Positions 45,266-55,277 of a stretch of DNA of 64,000 nt are shown piece after piece. The stretch is taken from NCBI RefSeq assembly GCF_000024185.1, contig NC_013790.1, positions 1,263,501 through 1,327,500 on the forward strand, in the 5' to 3' direction. The notes beneath the pieces were generated by a model. The model did no database searches and was not told where the DNA came from. It was given only the letters and a program-made list of their open reading frames with translations. The stretch is from Methanobrevibacter ruminantium M1 (GTDB lineage Archaea > Methanobacteriota > Methanobacteria > Methanobacteriales > Methanobacteriaceae). Position numbers and translations under genes: made by a program. How positions within the stretch are numbered: position 1 is the first letter of the stretch; each line of letters starts with the position of its first letter.

Positions 45266-45304
45266 GTTTTATCACCGGTTTTAAAATAAAAAACCGGATA
45301 AAAC
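45266..45304 (+). promoter_or_regulatory. strong stem-loop before aroA'
   Basis: GTTTTAT-ca-CCGGTTTT pairs with AAAACCGG-ATAAAAC around an AAAATAA loop, giving 15 pairs with a two-base bulge. Two TATA boxes are possible for aroA': TTTATATAATA near 45179 (hairpin inside a 190-base leader) or CTATATAATTT near 45326 (hairpin upstream of the promoter). Only the first would allow an RNA-level role. Confidence 0.6.
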
Positions 45305-45395
45305 AATAGTTTTAATAAAGATTATCTATATAATTTAAAATGTTATAAAAATTTTAATATAATTATTTTATAAAAAAATATAGGAGACTAATCTT

Positions 45396-46196
45396 ATGAC
45401 AACAAATATAGGTAAAAGAATTCGTTTAGAAAGAATTTTCAATAGAAAAACCGGAAGAACCGTAATTGCTCCTATGGACCATGGAGTGTCCAGCGGACCA
45501 ATCAAAGGTATCATAAATATGGATAAGACCATTGAAGAAATCTCCCAAGGTGGAGCCAATGCAGTATTGATGCATAAGGGTATTGTAGAGCAAGGACACA
45601 GAGGATACGGAAAGGACATAGGACTTATTGTCCACTTGTCAGCAAGTACCTCCCTCAGCCCTGATCCAAACAATAAGGTAACTGTAACAACTGTTGAAAA
45701 GGCAATTCAGCTTGGAGCAGATGCAGTGAGCGTACACGTTAACATAGGCTCTGAAAACGAACCTGAAATGCTAATGGAACTTGGAGAAATCTCTGAAACC
45801 TGCAGCTACTGGGGAATTCCTCTTCTTGCAATGATGTACCCAAGGGGACAGAAGGTAGAGAACGAACACGATGTTGAAATGGTAAAGCATGCTGCACGTG
45901 TAGGCTCTGAACTTGGCGTAGACATTGTCAAGACCAATTACACCGGTGACCCAGACTCATTTAGGGAAGTTGTGGAAGGAGCATTGGTTCCTGTAGTAAT
46001 TGCTGGGGGTCCTAAGATAGACACTGATAGGGAACTTTTAGAAATGGTAAGAGATTCTCTTGAAGTGGGAGGAGCAGGTGTAGCATTCGGAAGAAACCTT
46101 TTCCAAGCTCAAGAACCTGGAAAGATCACTAAAGCAATTTCTGAAGTAGTTCACAATGATATGGATGTAGAAGAAGCTTTAAAAATCCTCAAATAA
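45396..46196 (+). CDS. aroA': 2-amino-3,7-dideoxy-D-threo-hept-6-ulosonate synthase (ADTH synthase)
   Basis: This class I aldolase-like enzyme makes the first intermediate of the archaeal route to dehydroquinate, replacing DAHP synthase. The signatures are [10 protein letters not shown] near residue 25, the Schiff-base lysine region [11 protein letters not shown] and the phosphate-binding VVIAGGPK. The length of 266 residues is normal. AGGAGAC precedes the ATG. The next gene, aroB', takes the following step, so the two act as a pair with a 174-base gap. The long upstream region holds the GTTTAC array and a stem-loop, which suggests regulation of aromatic amino acid synthesis. Confidence 0.95.
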   Translation: MTTNIGKRIRLERIFNRKTGRTVIAPMDHGVSSGPIKGIINMDKTIEEISQGGANAVLMHKGIVEQGHRGYGKDIGLIVHLSASTSLSPDPNNKVTVTTVEKAIQLGADAVSVHVNIGSENEPEMLMELGEISETCSYWGIPLLAMMYPRGQKVENEHDVEMVKHAARVGSELGVDIVKTNYTGDPDSFREVVEGALVPVVIAGGPKIDTDRELLEMVRDSLEVGGAGVAFGRNLFQAQEPGKITKAISEVVHNDMDVEEALKILK

Positions 46197-46282
46197 ATTT
46201 ATGGATTGAAATTAAATTTAGATTTTAAAATTTCAAAAATTTATGGATTGAAATTAATTTAATTTTTTATTTTAAAACTTCT
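46194..46282 (+). repeat. 43-base tandem repeat after aroA'
   Basis: AATTTATGGATTGAAATTAA occurs at 46195 and again at 46238 in two similar 43-base blocks that start at the aroA' stop codon. A small hairpin (AAGACT / AGTCTT, about 46293-46312) follows and may be a terminator or processing site before aroB'. Confidence 0.65.
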
Positions 46283-46370
46283 TAAATAATTTTAAGACTG
46301 AAATTTAGTCTTTATGGAATTAGAAATTAATTTATATTTATTTTTTATAAAAATCAAAGGAGATTAACCA

Positions 46371-47501
46371 TTGCCAAATAAATTCGCTTGGATTATGTCC
46401 CCGAAAACATCATGGGACGATAAGAAAGAATTAATCACAACTGCACTTGAATCAGGAATAGACCATGTTCTTGACCTTGAAGACAGTGAAAACATTAGAA
46501 AGGTAGGTAACTTTAACATCATTTCCACAGAGGAAGACGCTGATGTATATTTAGTTGGAATAGACGGTGAAGGAGACGGCACCCTTGAGCTTAAAGACAA
46601 TCTAAATGAGTCATCAGACTTAGCAAAAGCAAAGGAAGCTAAAAACAGTGGAAAGACAGTATGTGCCTATATAATCATTACAGACAAGCTCCATGAGCAA
46701 TTGGCTGTAGTCTTAGGTAAGGTTGTTGATTATATAATCCTTGTTGGAACAGACTGGACTGTAATTCCTCTTGAAAATATCATAGCAGATCTTCAGAAGG
46801 AAGACGTCAAGCTTCTTGCTGCTGTTAGCAATGCAGATGACGCTCAAGTTGCAATGGAAACATTGGAAGTGGGCACTGACGGTGTCATATTTGAAGCACG
46901 TGACTTTGCACAGATAAAGGACATTGCAGGTCTGATAGACGAGCTTTCAACTGAAAGCTATGAATTAAAGGACTTGACAATAACCAATGTTGAGCCTGTA
47001 GGCTCTGGCGATAGGGTCTGCATCGATACAACAACCATGATGAGACCTGGAGAGGGAATGCTTATCGGCTCATATTCAAAGGCTATGTTCTTCATCCATA
47101 GCGAAAGCCTTGAAAGCGAATATGTGGCATCAAGGCCTTTCAGAGTGAATGCAGGTCCTGTGCAAGCTTATGTTATGGTTCCAGGTAACAAGACACGTTA
47201 TCTCTCTGAGCTTGTAACTGGCGATGAAGTCTTAATCGTTGATAAGGATGGAAAGACCAAGACATCAATTGTCGGCAGATCCAAGATAGAAAAAAGACCT
47301 TTGCTCCTTTTGGAAGCGGAATATGATGGCATGAAGATAAAGTCATTAGTTCAGAATGCTGAAACCATAAGATTAGTCGATGAGAATGGAGAGCCTATTT
47401 CTGTTTCTAATTTGGAGAAGGGAATGAAAGTCAAAGGATTTATTGACGACAGCGCCAGACATTTTGGTATGGCGATTGATGAGCAGATTATTGAGCAATA
47501 A
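46371..47501 (+). CDS. aroB': 3-dehydroquinate synthase II (archaeal type)
   Basis: The enzyme oxidatively deaminates and cyclises ADTH to 3-dehydroquinate, using NAD. It starts at a TTG preceded by AAAGGAG with 7-base spacing; the first residues after the initiator (PNKFAWIMSP) fit the family N-terminus. Later hallmarks such as GSGDRVCIDTTTMMRPGEGM, GSYSKAMFF and RPFRVNAGPVQAYVMVPGNK are all present (given as separate short motifs). Its 376 residues are the usual length. It works directly after aroA' upstream. The stop codon is followed within three bases by the conserved 3'-end hairpin element. Confidence 0.95.
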   Translation: MPNKFAWIMSPKTSWDDKKELITTALESGIDHVLDLEDSENIRKVGNFNIISTEEDADVYLVGIDGEGDGTLELKDNLNESSDLAKAKEAKNSGKTVCAYIIITDKLHEQLAVVLGKVVDYIILVGTDWTVIPLENIIADLQKEDVKLLAAVSNADDAQVAMETLEVGTDGVIFEARDFAQIKDIAGLIDELSTESYELKDLTITNVEPVGSGDRVCIDTTTMMRPGEGMLIGSYSKAMFFIHSESLESEYVASRPFRVNAGPVQAYVMVPGNKTRYLSELVTGDEVLIVDKDGKTKTSIVGRSKIEKRPLLLLEAEYDGMKIKSLVQNAETIRLVDENGEPISVSNLEKGMKVKGFIDDSARHFGMAIDEQIIEQ

Positions 47502-47503
47502 AC

Positions 47504-47551
47504 TCAAGCTTTTCCGGGCCTTCGGCCGCAAACCTTGACCAAAATTTTTAT
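47504..47551 (+). terminator. 3'-end hairpin element, copy 1 (after aroB')
   Basis: CAAGCTTTTCC-GGGCC-TTC-GGCC-GCAAACCTTGACC and then AAAATTTTTAT lie right after the stop. It is the most diverged copy, with a weaker stem, but the flanks CAAGCTTT and CCTTGACCAAAATTTT match the other three copies. Confidence 0.75.
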
Positions 47552-47587
47552 CTCTACTTTGCTTTATATCGTCTTTTCTTTTTTTAA

Positions 47588-47745
47588 AACTTTATTAGAA
47601 CTTATTTTTTTTAAATATCTATTTTATTTTTTCTTTTTTTATTTAACTTTATTATAACTTATTTTTTTAAATATCTATTTTATTTTTTCTTTTTTTATTT
47701 AACTTTATTATAACTTATTTTTTTCATAGGTTTGCCCTCTTTTTC
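47588..47745. repeat. 56-57 base T-rich tandem repeat
   Basis: Units starting at 47588, 47645 and 47701 share AACTTTATTATAACTTATTT followed by a T-rich stretch. The remainder of the gap to 47868 has a TATA-like AAAATATATAAATC near 47797 that probably drives hemL. Confidence 0.8.
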
Positions 47746-47868
47746 TTTTTTTATAACTATTTTTATGTATACGAACAAAATATGCCACAATTAATTAAAA
47801 AATATATAAATCAATAAAACTAAAAATAAGATTAATTAAAACTAAATTAAATTAAAGGACTAAATATC

Positions 47869-49134
47869 ATGAATCCTAAAGAATTATTTGCTGAATCTAA
47901 AACTATTATTCCAGGAGGGGTTAACTCTCCAGTGCGTGCATTTGAACCTTATCCATTTTTTGTAAAAGAAGCTAAAGGCTCTCATATCATCGATACAGAA
48001 GGAAACGACTATGTAGACCACTGTTTGGCATATGGGCCTATTCTATTGGGCCATAGCGACGATGATGTGATGGCAGACGTATATAATCAGATGAAGATGG
48101 GAACCGCTTACGGAGCTCCAACTGAAAATGAGGTCAAATTGGCTAAGGAAGTTATCGACAGGGTTCCATGTGCCGAGATGGTTCGTTTTGTAAACTCAGG
48201 GACTGAAGCCACAATGGCAGCCATTCGCCTTGCAAGAGGATTTACAGGCAGAAATAAGATTGTCAAGTTCGAAGGGTCATATCATGGTGCTCATGACTAT
48301 GTCCTTGTAAAGTCTGGTTCAGGCGCTGCATGTCTTCCTGATTCAGCAGGAATTCCAGAGGACACCACTAAAAACACCCTTTCAGTTCCATTCAATGATG
48401 TTGAGGCATTAACAAAGCTTATTGATGAAGAAGGGGAAAACATAGCTTGTATTATTGTAGAGCCTGTAATGGGAAATATCGGCTGTGTAGAGCCTAATGT
48501 TAAATATTTAAAGTTCCTAAGGGAAATCACTGAAGAAAACGACATCCTTTTAATATTTGATGAGGTCATCACAGGATTCAGGGTCTCCCGCGGAGGGGCT
48601 CAAGAGTATTATGGAGTAAAGCCAGACCTCGTTACCTTTGCTAAGGTTCTTGGCGGAGGATTCCCTATCGGCGCATATGCAGGTAAAAAGGAAATCATGA
48701 GCTTGATTGCACCTGCAGGGCCAGTCTATCAGGCAGGAACCTTCAGTGGAAACCCTATATCCATTCAAGCAGGTCTTTCCACCCTTAATAAACTGGATTA
48801 TGAGTTCTATGGAAACCTTGCTCGAAAGGGAGATTATTTAAGAACAAACATATCAGATATTGTTGAAGACTTGAATCTTGACCTTCAGGTAGTGGGGCTT
48901 GCTTCAATGTTCCAGATCTATTTCAATCCAGAGCCTGTAGTCAATTATGAGATAGCTAAAAAGTCAGATGCAAAGAGATTTCTGGTTTACTTCAGAGAAC
49001 TTTTAAAGAATGGCGTATTTATCCCACCTAGTCAGTTTGAGTGCAATTTCATATCAGGTGCTCACACAGAGGAGGATTTGGATAAGACTGCTCAAGGGAT
49101 AGAAAATGCGTTGAAGGTTGCTTGGCAACTATAA
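47869..49134 (+). CDS. hemL: glutamate-1-semialdehyde 2,1-aminomutase
   Basis: This PLP enzyme converts glutamate-1-semialdehyde to 5-aminolevulinate, the entry to tetrapyrroles; in methanogens it feeds factor F430, cobamides and siroheme. The start [11 protein letters not shown] and the PLP motif [16 protein letters not shown], with the Schiff-base lysine at 259, are diagnostic, as are the DEV at 231-233 and the SGTEA motif. The length of 421 is typical. AAAGGAC lies upstream of the ATG. The conserved 3'-end hairpin follows the stop without a gap. Confidence 0.96.
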   Translation: MNPKELFAESKTIIPGGVNSPVRAFEPYPFFVKEAKGSHIIDTEGNDYVDHCLAYGPILLGHSDDDVMADVYNQMKMGTAYGAPTENEVKLAKEVIDRVPCAEMVRFVNSGTEATMAAIRLARGFTGRNKIVKFEGSYHGAHDYVLVKSGSGAACLPDSAGIPEDTTKNTLSVPFNDVEALTKLIDEEGENIACIIVEPVMGNIGCVEPNVKYLKFLREITEENDILLIFDEVITGFRVSRGGAQEYYGVKPDLVTFAKVLGGGFPIGAYAGKKEIMSLIAPAGPVYQAGTFSGNPISIQAGLSTLNKLDYEFYGNLARKGDYLRTNISDIVEDLNLDLQVVGLASMFQIYFNPEPVVNYEIAKKSDAKRFLVYFRELLKNGVFIPPSQFECNFISGAHTEEDLDKTAQGIENALKVAWQL

Positions 49135-49182
49135 CCAAGCTTTTTTGGCCTTCGGCCAAAAACCTTGACCAAAATTTTTTTT
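49135..49182 (+). terminator. 3'-end hairpin element, copy 2 (after hemL)
   Basis: CAAGC-TTTTTTGGCC-TTC-GGCCAAAAA-CCTTGACC then a long T run. Inner stem about 9-10 pairs, and outer CAAG / CTTG can add four more. It begins one base after the stop codon. Confidence 0.85.
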
Positions 49183-49388
49183 TATTCTATGCTTGTAACA
49201 GGATATATATTACAAGTGGTTAAATCTTAATTAAGTCCTTTTTTTCAAATTTAAGCTAATGGAAAATAATATATTGAATAAATTTTAAATATAAAAACAG
49301 TAATATTTTTGATATACATTTTAATGTATAATTTTTTTATGAATCATATTTATTGTTCATATTCTTAAAATTAACAAAGGGAGAGATT

Positions 49389-50102
49389 ATGAATCGAAGA
49401 TCAAAGTTAATAATTGCGATTTTAATAGTTATCATAATAGGTATTGCCGTTATTCTTTTCGGCAGTATGTTTGGTGGTGAAAAATTATCATCAGGTGATA
49501 AAGACATTTTAGTTTGTGCAATTGACGAAAGTGAGCCTCGACCAGGAATGGGGGCAGTTGATATGGCCTTTTTAGTACATATGAATGATGGAGGAATTAC
49601 TAATTATACTCCGATTTATCCGCATGGAATGGTCCATCCGTCTATAGCCGAACCGGAAGAGTATCAGGCTATGGGTGCAGGGGAAAAACTGCTCTTGCAC
49701 GATTGCTTCTATTGGGAAGACAAACAGCAGTGCATGCAATATGCAAAGGAGATTCTTGAATATAATACAAATTATTCCTGTGATGCAGTTATTGCAGTTA
49801 ACAGTCAGGCCATTGATAACATCATCTCAGCTGCAGGTACCTTAAAGTATAACGGTGAGGAAGTCAATGCATCCGGTATTGATTTCATCAGGGAAGAGCA
49901 GAATACCATGGGAATGACCAGAGGAGACTCTGTAATGGTTATTGTAAATGCATTGATGCAAGCGGCTAAAGACCCTGATAAAAGGGATAAGATGATTAAT
50001 GCTGCTGTAAGCGAATATACAGCCGGAAATATTGCAATGTATCCTGAAGGGTCTTTTATGGAATTGCTCGCTTCTAAAGGCTTGCAAGCCATGTTTGGGT
50101 AA
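49389..50102 (+). CDS. DUF4012-like (LytR-CpsA-Psr-related) membrane-anchored protein 1
   Basis: The 237-residue protein has one N-terminal membrane helix (about residues 7-28) and an extracellular domain. ILVCAIDESEPRPGMGAVDM is like the start of DUF4012, a family related to LytR-CpsA-Psr wall-attachment proteins; the later CDAVIAVNSQAIDNII segment also fits. The start is the ATG at 49389, after GGGAGAG. The close paralog at 62144 shares the anchor, the YTP(I/V)YP-GM-HPS motif and the C-terminal TAGNI-M-P(E/K)GSF region. A role in pseudomurein or surface polymer attachment is inferred; family match is moderate. Confidence 0.65.
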   Translation: MNRRSKLIIAILIVIIIGIAVILFGSMFGGEKLSSGDKDILVCAIDESEPRPGMGAVDMAFLVHMNDGGITNYTPIYPHGMVHPSIAEPEEYQAMGAGEKLLLHDCFYWEDKQQCMQYAKEILEYNTNYSCDAVIAVNSQAIDNIISAAGTLKYNGEEVNASGIDFIREEQNTMGMTRGDSVMVIVNALMQAAKDPDKRDKMINAAVSEYTAGNIAMYPEGSFMELLASKGLQAMFG

Positions 50103-50262
50103 TCTGATTATTTAGATTGCTCATAACTTTTTTTTTTATTTTTTATTCCATGTCTAATTTTATTTTTTTATTATTTGAACTGATTTTTTTATACATTTTT
50201 TAATTATTCTCATATAATATTTTTAATTTTAAAAAATTATTACTTAAATTAGGATTGATTTA

Positions 50263-50901
50263 ATGAACCAAAAGGACTATTGGAACAGCATAGCAGATAA
50301 AAAGGAATTTACAACTCCATTTCATCCTGAAATATTGGAAAATTATCTAAATAAAGATGATTTTATTGTGGATATAGGCTGCGGCTATGGCAGAACCTTA
50401 AGGGAGCTAAAGGATAACGGATATAGAAATCTTAGAGGCTATGACATTTCAGAAAAGATGATAGAAAGGGGAAAGAATGAAAATCCTGATTTGGATTTGA
50501 GAATAAAAGATCCCGACACAATCGATCTTGATGATGACAGCGTAGATGGAATCATTCTATTTGCAGTTCTAACTGCAATTATAGATGATGAAGAGCAAAA
50601 GGCTCTCATTGATGAAATATATAGGGTATTGAAGCCTGGAGGCATATTATATCTGAATGATTTCCTATTGAATGATGATGAAAGGAATCTGAAGAGATAT
50701 GATGAATATAAAGATGAATTGGGAGTTTATGGTGCTTTCAAGCTTCCAGAAGGAGCTACTTTACGCCATTTCGATGAATCTTATATCTTTAAGCTATTTG
50801 ACTCATTTGAAAAAAGGGAATATGAGCGTCAGATATATCCTACAATGAATGGACATACTTCCAATGGCTTTTATTATATTGGAGAAAAGAATATAGGTTA
50901 A
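50263..50901 (+). CDS. class I SAM-dependent methyltransferase
   Basis: The Rossmann-type methyltransferase shows motif I VDIGCGYGRTLREL (about residues 33-46), motif II (GYDISEKMIERG) and a post-motif VDGIILFAVLTAI. An RVLKPGGILYLNDF segment is typical of the UbiE/Methyltransf_11 group. The substrate is unknown. The 212 residues are complete; AGGATTGAT lies before the ATG. It stands alone between the DUF4012-like gene and the transporter. Confidence 0.9.
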   Translation: MNQKDYWNSIADKKEFTTPFHPEILENYLNKDDFIVDIGCGYGRTLRELKDNGYRNLRGYDISEKMIERGKNENPDLDLRIKDPDTIDLDDDSVDGIILFAVLTAIIDDEEQKALIDEIYRVLKPGGILYLNDFLLNDDERNLKRYDEYKDELGVYGAFKLPEGATLRHFDESYIFKLFDSFEKREYERQIYPTMNGHTSNGFYYIGEKNIG

Positions 50902-51107
50902 TATTCTCATCCAATAGTTTTTTTTTTTTAATCAGCATGAAAAAATTTTTTAGTTATTCAATTTCTTTATTTCTATTTTTCTAAATTTTATTTATTTTCA
51001 ATAATGAATAATCATTCTTTAATTTGAATAAAAATAAATAATACATTTTACTAAAATATACATAGTAATAATCTTTTTTTTAATTTTTAAACTATAGGTG
51101 TAAAATT

Positions 51108-52346
51108 ATGTTAATGAATGAACAGACAAAGCTTTCTAAGGATCATTATATGATTTTTGGCTTAAGTTGGGCCGGTTGGGTCTTTGATTTCTATGACCTT
51201 GTCCTATTTACCTTTTTGATTTCACAGCTTCAATCCAGCTTACATATAAATGCCGAAATGCTTGCATTATGCTTAGGATTGTCCCTATTTGCTACAGGAT
51301 TAGGGGGAATCATTTTTGGAGCATTAGGTGATAAGTATGGTCGTAAGAAGGTATTGGAATGGACAATTCTTGTCTATTCGATAGGGACACTGCTATGTGC
51401 ATTCTCATGGTCATTCTATTCTCTGGTTCTATTCAGATTCATCACTGGATTGGGAGTCGGAGGAGAATGGGCTACAGGCCAAATCTATATAAGCGAGACA
51501 TTCCCTGATAATCTAAGGGCCAAGTTTGGAGCTTTCATGCAATCAGGAGCTCCTGTTGGAGTCATATTGGCTTCAATAGTAGGTGGAATGATAAGCCCTA
51601 TTATTGGCTGGAGAATGACATTTTTGGTTTCCATCATTCCGGCAATCACCATTATCCTTATTCGAAGATATCTTAAGGAATCCGATGTCTGGATTAAAAA
51701 TAAGGATGATTTTGTAAACAAGAACATATTTCAGGAGTTCAAGCAACTTGTTTCAAAGGAATACAGAAAGATATTCCTTATATCCTTGGTATTGTGCATA
51801 TTCGGTATGTCTGCATATTGGTTTACCTATTCCTGGCTTCCAACCTATCTGGCAGAGGAGAGGGGCCTTGCAATGGTTACAACCTCCCTTGGAATCATAC
51901 TGATTCAGTGCGGTGACTTTACAGGATACACAACATTTGGTTTTGTAGCTGAAAGAATAGGAAGGCGTCCTGCATTCACTATCTACAGTTTCATCATGGG
52001 AATAAGCATTGCAATGATAACAATATGCTGGAATCAGATAGATAAGGTCCCAGACCTTATAATGGTATTCATGTTCCTTACAGGATTCGGAACAGGATTC
52101 TTTGGAGGATTCGGTTCTCTATTCTCAGAGCTATTCCCTACAAAGATAAGAAATACTGGAGTTGGAACTGTGTTTAACCTTGCAAGGGGAGTTCAATTCA
52201 TCACTCCTATGATAATCACTTTCGTTGGGGCCTACTATGACTTAAGTTATGGAATCGCAATAGCGGCAATATTCGCGTTCCTTGTTGGAATTTGGATATG
52301 GGTATTCCCTGAAACCAAGGGAACAGCCATCAATGATTTGGATTAG
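51108..52346 (+). CDS. major facilitator superfamily transporter
   Basis: This 412-residue protein has twelve predicted membrane segments. The MFS loop motif GALGDKYGRKKVL lies between segments 2 and 3, FRFITGLGVGGEWATGQIY in segment 4, and VAERIGRRPAF mirrors it in the second half. The sequence is closest in feel to the sialate/aromatic acid/metabolite:H+ symporters (an early WAGWVFDFYDLVLF segment). The substrate cannot be named; an organic acid is plausible. AGGTGT precedes the first ATG; an alternative ATG two codons later exists. Confidence 0.9.
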   Translation: MLMNEQTKLSKDHYMIFGLSWAGWVFDFYDLVLFTFLISQLQSSLHINAEMLALCLGLSLFATGLGGIIFGALGDKYGRKKVLEWTILVYSIGTLLCAFSWSFYSLVLFRFITGLGVGGEWATGQIYISETFPDNLRAKFGAFMQSGAPVGVILASIVGGMISPIIGWRMTFLVSIIPAITIILIRRYLKESDVWIKNKDDFVNKNIFQEFKQLVSKEYRKIFLISLVLCIFGMSAYWFTYSWLPTYLAEERGLAMVTTSLGIILIQCGDFTGYTTFGFVAERIGRRPAFTIYSFIMGISIAMITICWNQIDKVPDLIMVFMFLTGFGTGFFGGFGSLFSELFPTKIRNTGVGTVFNLARGVQFITPMIITFVGAYYDLSYGIAIAAIFAFLVGIWIWVFPETKGTAINDLD

Positions 52347-52580
52347 CTGATACTGAATAAAGAAAATGATATTTTTTCTTGAAAGAAAGTTATTTTGAAT
52401 GGTGGTGAAAGTAGTTATTTTAACTATTATTAACCCCTAATTAAACTTAGCTCGTTTAAAAATGTTTTAAGTTTTGAAAAGACTTATAAATAAGCTAAAA
52501 TAAATATTATAATAGTTATTTAAATAATAGATTATTTTTTTCATTATTTAAATATTATTTTACGTTTTGGAGGATTAAAA

Positions 52581-53123
52581 ATGAAAATTATAGCATTATT
52601 GGCAAGTCCACGTAAAGGTGGAAACTGTGACGTCCTTATGGATGAAATGATTAGAGGAGCAGAGGAAAACGGTCATGAAGTAGTTAAATACTTCCTTGAA
52701 AAATGTGACATCGCTCCATGTAAGGCATGCATGTTCTGTGCTGAAAACCCTGACTGCGTACGTGAAGACGACGGAAATGAAATAATCAACGCATTGGTAG
52801 ATGCAGATGGCGTAATCTTTGCAACCCCTATCTACTATGGTCAAATGTCCGCTCAAGGAAAACTCATTATCGATCGTTTCTATGCAATCGGACAAAACCC
52901 TGATAAGAGTCTTGGAGGCAAAGCAGCACTTATCTTCACTGAAAACCAACCTGAAGGCACTTACAAAGACTATATTGAATTAACCAAATTCTCCCCATTC
53001 ACCTTTATGGGATATGATGTCATCGGTCATGTAGATGCTGGAAGCGCTGGCCCTGCAGGTATAGTCGCTGAAGAGCAAAAAGACAAATTAGAAGAAGCTT
53101 ATGAGTTAGGTAAGCTCTTCTAG
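52581..53123 (+). CDS. iron-sulfur flavoprotein (NADPH-dependent FMN reductase family)
   Basis: A flavodoxin-like fold protein of 180 residues, beginning with the FMN phosphate loop LASPRKGGNCD and carrying the compact cysteine motif CKACMFCAENPDC typical of archaeal iron-sulfur flavoproteins with a 4Fe-4S cluster. These pass electrons, perhaps to oxygen or peroxide in methanogens. GGAGG lies close before the ATG. The hairpin element starts at the base after its stop codon. Base composition and codon choice suggest good expression. Confidence 0.92.
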   Translation: MKIIALLASPRKGGNCDVLMDEMIRGAEENGHEVVKYFLEKCDIAPCKACMFCAENPDCVREDDGNEIINALVDADGVIFATPIYYGQMSAQGKLIIDRFYAIGQNPDKSLGGKAALIFTENQPEGTYKDYIELTKFSPFTFMGYDVIGHVDAGSAGPAGIVAEEQKDKLEEAYELGKLF

Positions 53124-53171
53124 CAAGCTTTTTTGGCCTTCGGCCAAAAAACCTTAGACCAAAATTTTTAT
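53124..53171 (+). terminator. 3'-end hairpin element, copy 3 (after the iron-sulfur flavoprotein)
   Basis: CAAGC-TTTTTTGGCC-TTC-GGCCAAAAAA-CCTTAGACC then AAAATTTTTAT. The stem has 10 perfect pairs and starts directly at the stop codon. Confidence 0.85.
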
Positions 53172-53364
53172 TTAGGTAATGCTTTACCTAAAATCTATTT
53201 TTTTCTTTCTATTTATTATTTAATCATTCTTTTAATTAAATCTCTTATTTCTTTATTTTTATTTATTGTTAAATCATTTTTCTTTAAATAATTCTTATTT
53301 TCAATTATCAGTTTCTAATTATTTTCATAAAACTATAAATCAAATAATAAATAAATCAACTATT

Positions 53365-54153
53365 ATGATTAATATAGTAGCAGGCTTAGGTGAAAATGAA
53401 AACATCATATTGGCCTCAAGGCAACTGGAATCAATAGATGACTTAAATATCCAACTTGTAGACAATGAGGATGACTTATTTGATGCATTTAAAGATTCTA
53501 ATGTTGGTGCGGTGGTAAGAGGCTCTCTAAAGGCTTCAAAAGTAATCAAATTAATAAAGCAATATAAGTCTGACTGTGAAGTAAACAGAGCCACTTATGT
53601 AAACACATCCAATGACCCTAACTTTAATGACTCCTATGAGTTTTTGCTTTCTCCTGTTGGAATAGATGAAGGCAAAAACATAGATGAGAAGATCACTTTA
53701 GCCATCCAGTCTGCCAATTTTATTCAATCTCTTGGAAAGACTCCAAAGATAGCTGTTCTTGCTGAAGGGAGAAAGGATGACTATGGAAGAAGCGAGAGAA
53801 TAGATAAAAGCCTGAAGGAGTCTGAAGAGCTCACTCGACTTTTAGAGGAAAGATTCAATTCCCTTGACAATTTTGACAACAGCAGCGAGGATGTTTCTAA
53901 AAACTACCAGATAAAAAACTATTATATTCTCCTTGAGCAGGCAATCAATGATAAGTTCAACATACTCCTAGCAGGTGATGGGATTTTTGGAAATATAATG
54001 TTCAGGGCTCTTGTTCTTCTTGATAAATGGCCTAGCTATGGCGCTGTAACACTTGGAATAGATGAGATATTTATTGATACAAGTCGTGATCAGACTGTTG
54101 AAGGCTATAAAAGGAGTTTGGAGTTGGCATATAATCTTGCTAAATTAAAATAG
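53365..54153 (+). CDS. mtxX: methanogenesis marker protein 4, MtxX
   Basis: This protein is found throughout methanogens and resembles phosphotransacetylases or methyltransferase-associated MtxX. GAVVRGSLKASKVI, RATYVN, LLSPVGIDEG and the late LLAGDGIFGNIMFRALV and KWPSYGAVTLG motifs mark it. Its reaction is not known. I start at the ATG at 53365 (262 residues, normal); the longer frame from 53266 adds an AT-rich stretch with no ribosome binding site. It is an order-level marker for a methanogen. Confidence 0.88.
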   Translation: MINIVAGLGENENIILASRQLESIDDLNIQLVDNEDDLFDAFKDSNVGAVVRGSLKASKVIKLIKQYKSDCEVNRATYVNTSNDPNFNDSYEFLLSPVGIDEGKNIDEKITLAIQSANFIQSLGKTPKIAVLAEGRKDDYGRSERIDKSLKESEELTRLLEERFNSLDNFDNSSEDVSKNYQIKNYYILLEQAINDKFNILLAGDGIFGNIMFRALVLLDKWPSYGAVTLGIDEIFIDTSRDQTVEGYKRSLELAYNLAKLK

Positions 54154-54182
54154 TCTGTTCAGTGATTTAAATCATTAGATTT

Positions 54183-54290
54183 ATAATCTTTTTTTAGTAA
54201 TTTTTTATTCTTAGTTCACATTATATCTATAATCTTTTTTTAGTAATTTTTATTCTTAGTTCACATTATATCCTTCATCTTTTTTTAAAT
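54183..54290. repeat. 46-base T-rich tandem repeat after mtxX
   Basis: Two units from 54183 and 54229 share ATAATCTTTTTTTAGTAATT followed by TATTCTTAGTTCACATTATA. They occupy the terminator position. The gap on to 54511 is otherwise AT-rich, with a TATA-like box TCTATATATATTATT near 54372. Confidence 0.75.
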
Positions 54291-54511
54291 AATTTTTAAT
54301 TTTAATTTCTTCTTAATCTATCGAATACTTTAATTTTTCAAAAGAAATATAAAACTATTTAAATTTATTTGTCTATATATATTATTAATAAAAATATTTG
54401 ATTGGGAAAAAATTAACAATCAATCGAAATATAATAAGAACTGTCCTAATCAAGTAATATCTAATAAAATCAAATAAGAATTTAATAAATCAATTTTTTC
54501 GAGGAATCATT

Positions 54512-55276
54512 GTGCCACCACAATTTTTATATAAGATTTATGAAAAGCGCCTAATGAATGAGCTGGATCCAGATAGAATGCCTAGGCATGTAGCTATCAT
54601 TATGGATGGAAACAGAAGATATTCCAGAATGAAAGGTGATATGGAAGTTATCAAAGGCCATGAATTAGGAGCAGACACTTTAGAGAAGGTTTTGGACTGG
54701 AGCATAGATTTGGGAATAGAGATAGTCACTGCATATGCCTTTTCAACTGAAAACTTTAACAGGCCAGAGCATGAAGTGGAAGGCCTTATGAGGCTTTTTG
54801 TTGAAAACTTCAAAAAGATCGTAGACCATGAAAAGATTCACAAGCATAAGGTCCGCGTCAAGGTTGTAGGCAGAATTGAGCTATTGCCAGATGATGTTCG
54901 AGAAGCGATTAAGGAAGCTGAAGATTCCACTAAGCAGTATAATGAAAGACTGTTCAACTTGGCAATCGGCTATGACGGCCGTCTGGAGATAGTTGATGCA
55001 ATCAAGAAGATCTATAAGAAAGTGGAGGATGGAGAGATTTCCATTGACGATATAGATGAGAATCTTGTCAGCGAAAACCTATACACTGCAGGTCTTGAAG
55101 ACCCTAGCCTTATCATAAGGACAAGCGGAGAGGAAAGGCTTAGCGGTTTCCTCTTATGGCAATCATCTTATTCAGAGCTTTATTTCTGTGATAGCCTATG
55201 GCCTGAGCTTAGGAAGGTAGATTATCTTAGGGCCATCAGGGACTATCAGGAAAGGGATAGGAGGTTTGGTGTATAG
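54512..55276 (+). CDS. uppS: (2Z,6E)-polyprenyl diphosphate synthase (UppS-type)
   Basis: This cis-prenyltransferase makes the long polyprenyl diphosphate that carries glycan or pseudomurein precursors across the membrane. [12 protein letters not shown] (catalytic Asp at 32), the conserved [16 protein letters not shown]-like segment (here [16 protein letters not shown]) and the C-terminal [20 protein letters not shown] and [13 protein letters not shown] are diagnostic. The gene starts at GTG, with GAGG 7 bases upstream. The conserved hairpin follows the stop. Confidence 0.95.
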   Translation: MPPQFLYKIYEKRLMNELDPDRMPRHVAIIMDGNRRYSRMKGDMEVIKGHELGADTLEKVLDWSIDLGIEIVTAYAFSTENFNRPEHEVEGLMRLFVENFKKIVDHEKIHKHKVRVKVVGRIELLPDDVREAIKEAEDSTKQYNERLFNLAIGYDGRLEIVDAIKKIYKKVEDGEISIDDIDENLVSENLYTAGLEDPSLIIRTSGEERLSGFLLWQSSYSELYFCDSLWPELRKVDYLRAIRDYQERDRRFGV

Positions 55277-55277
55277 C

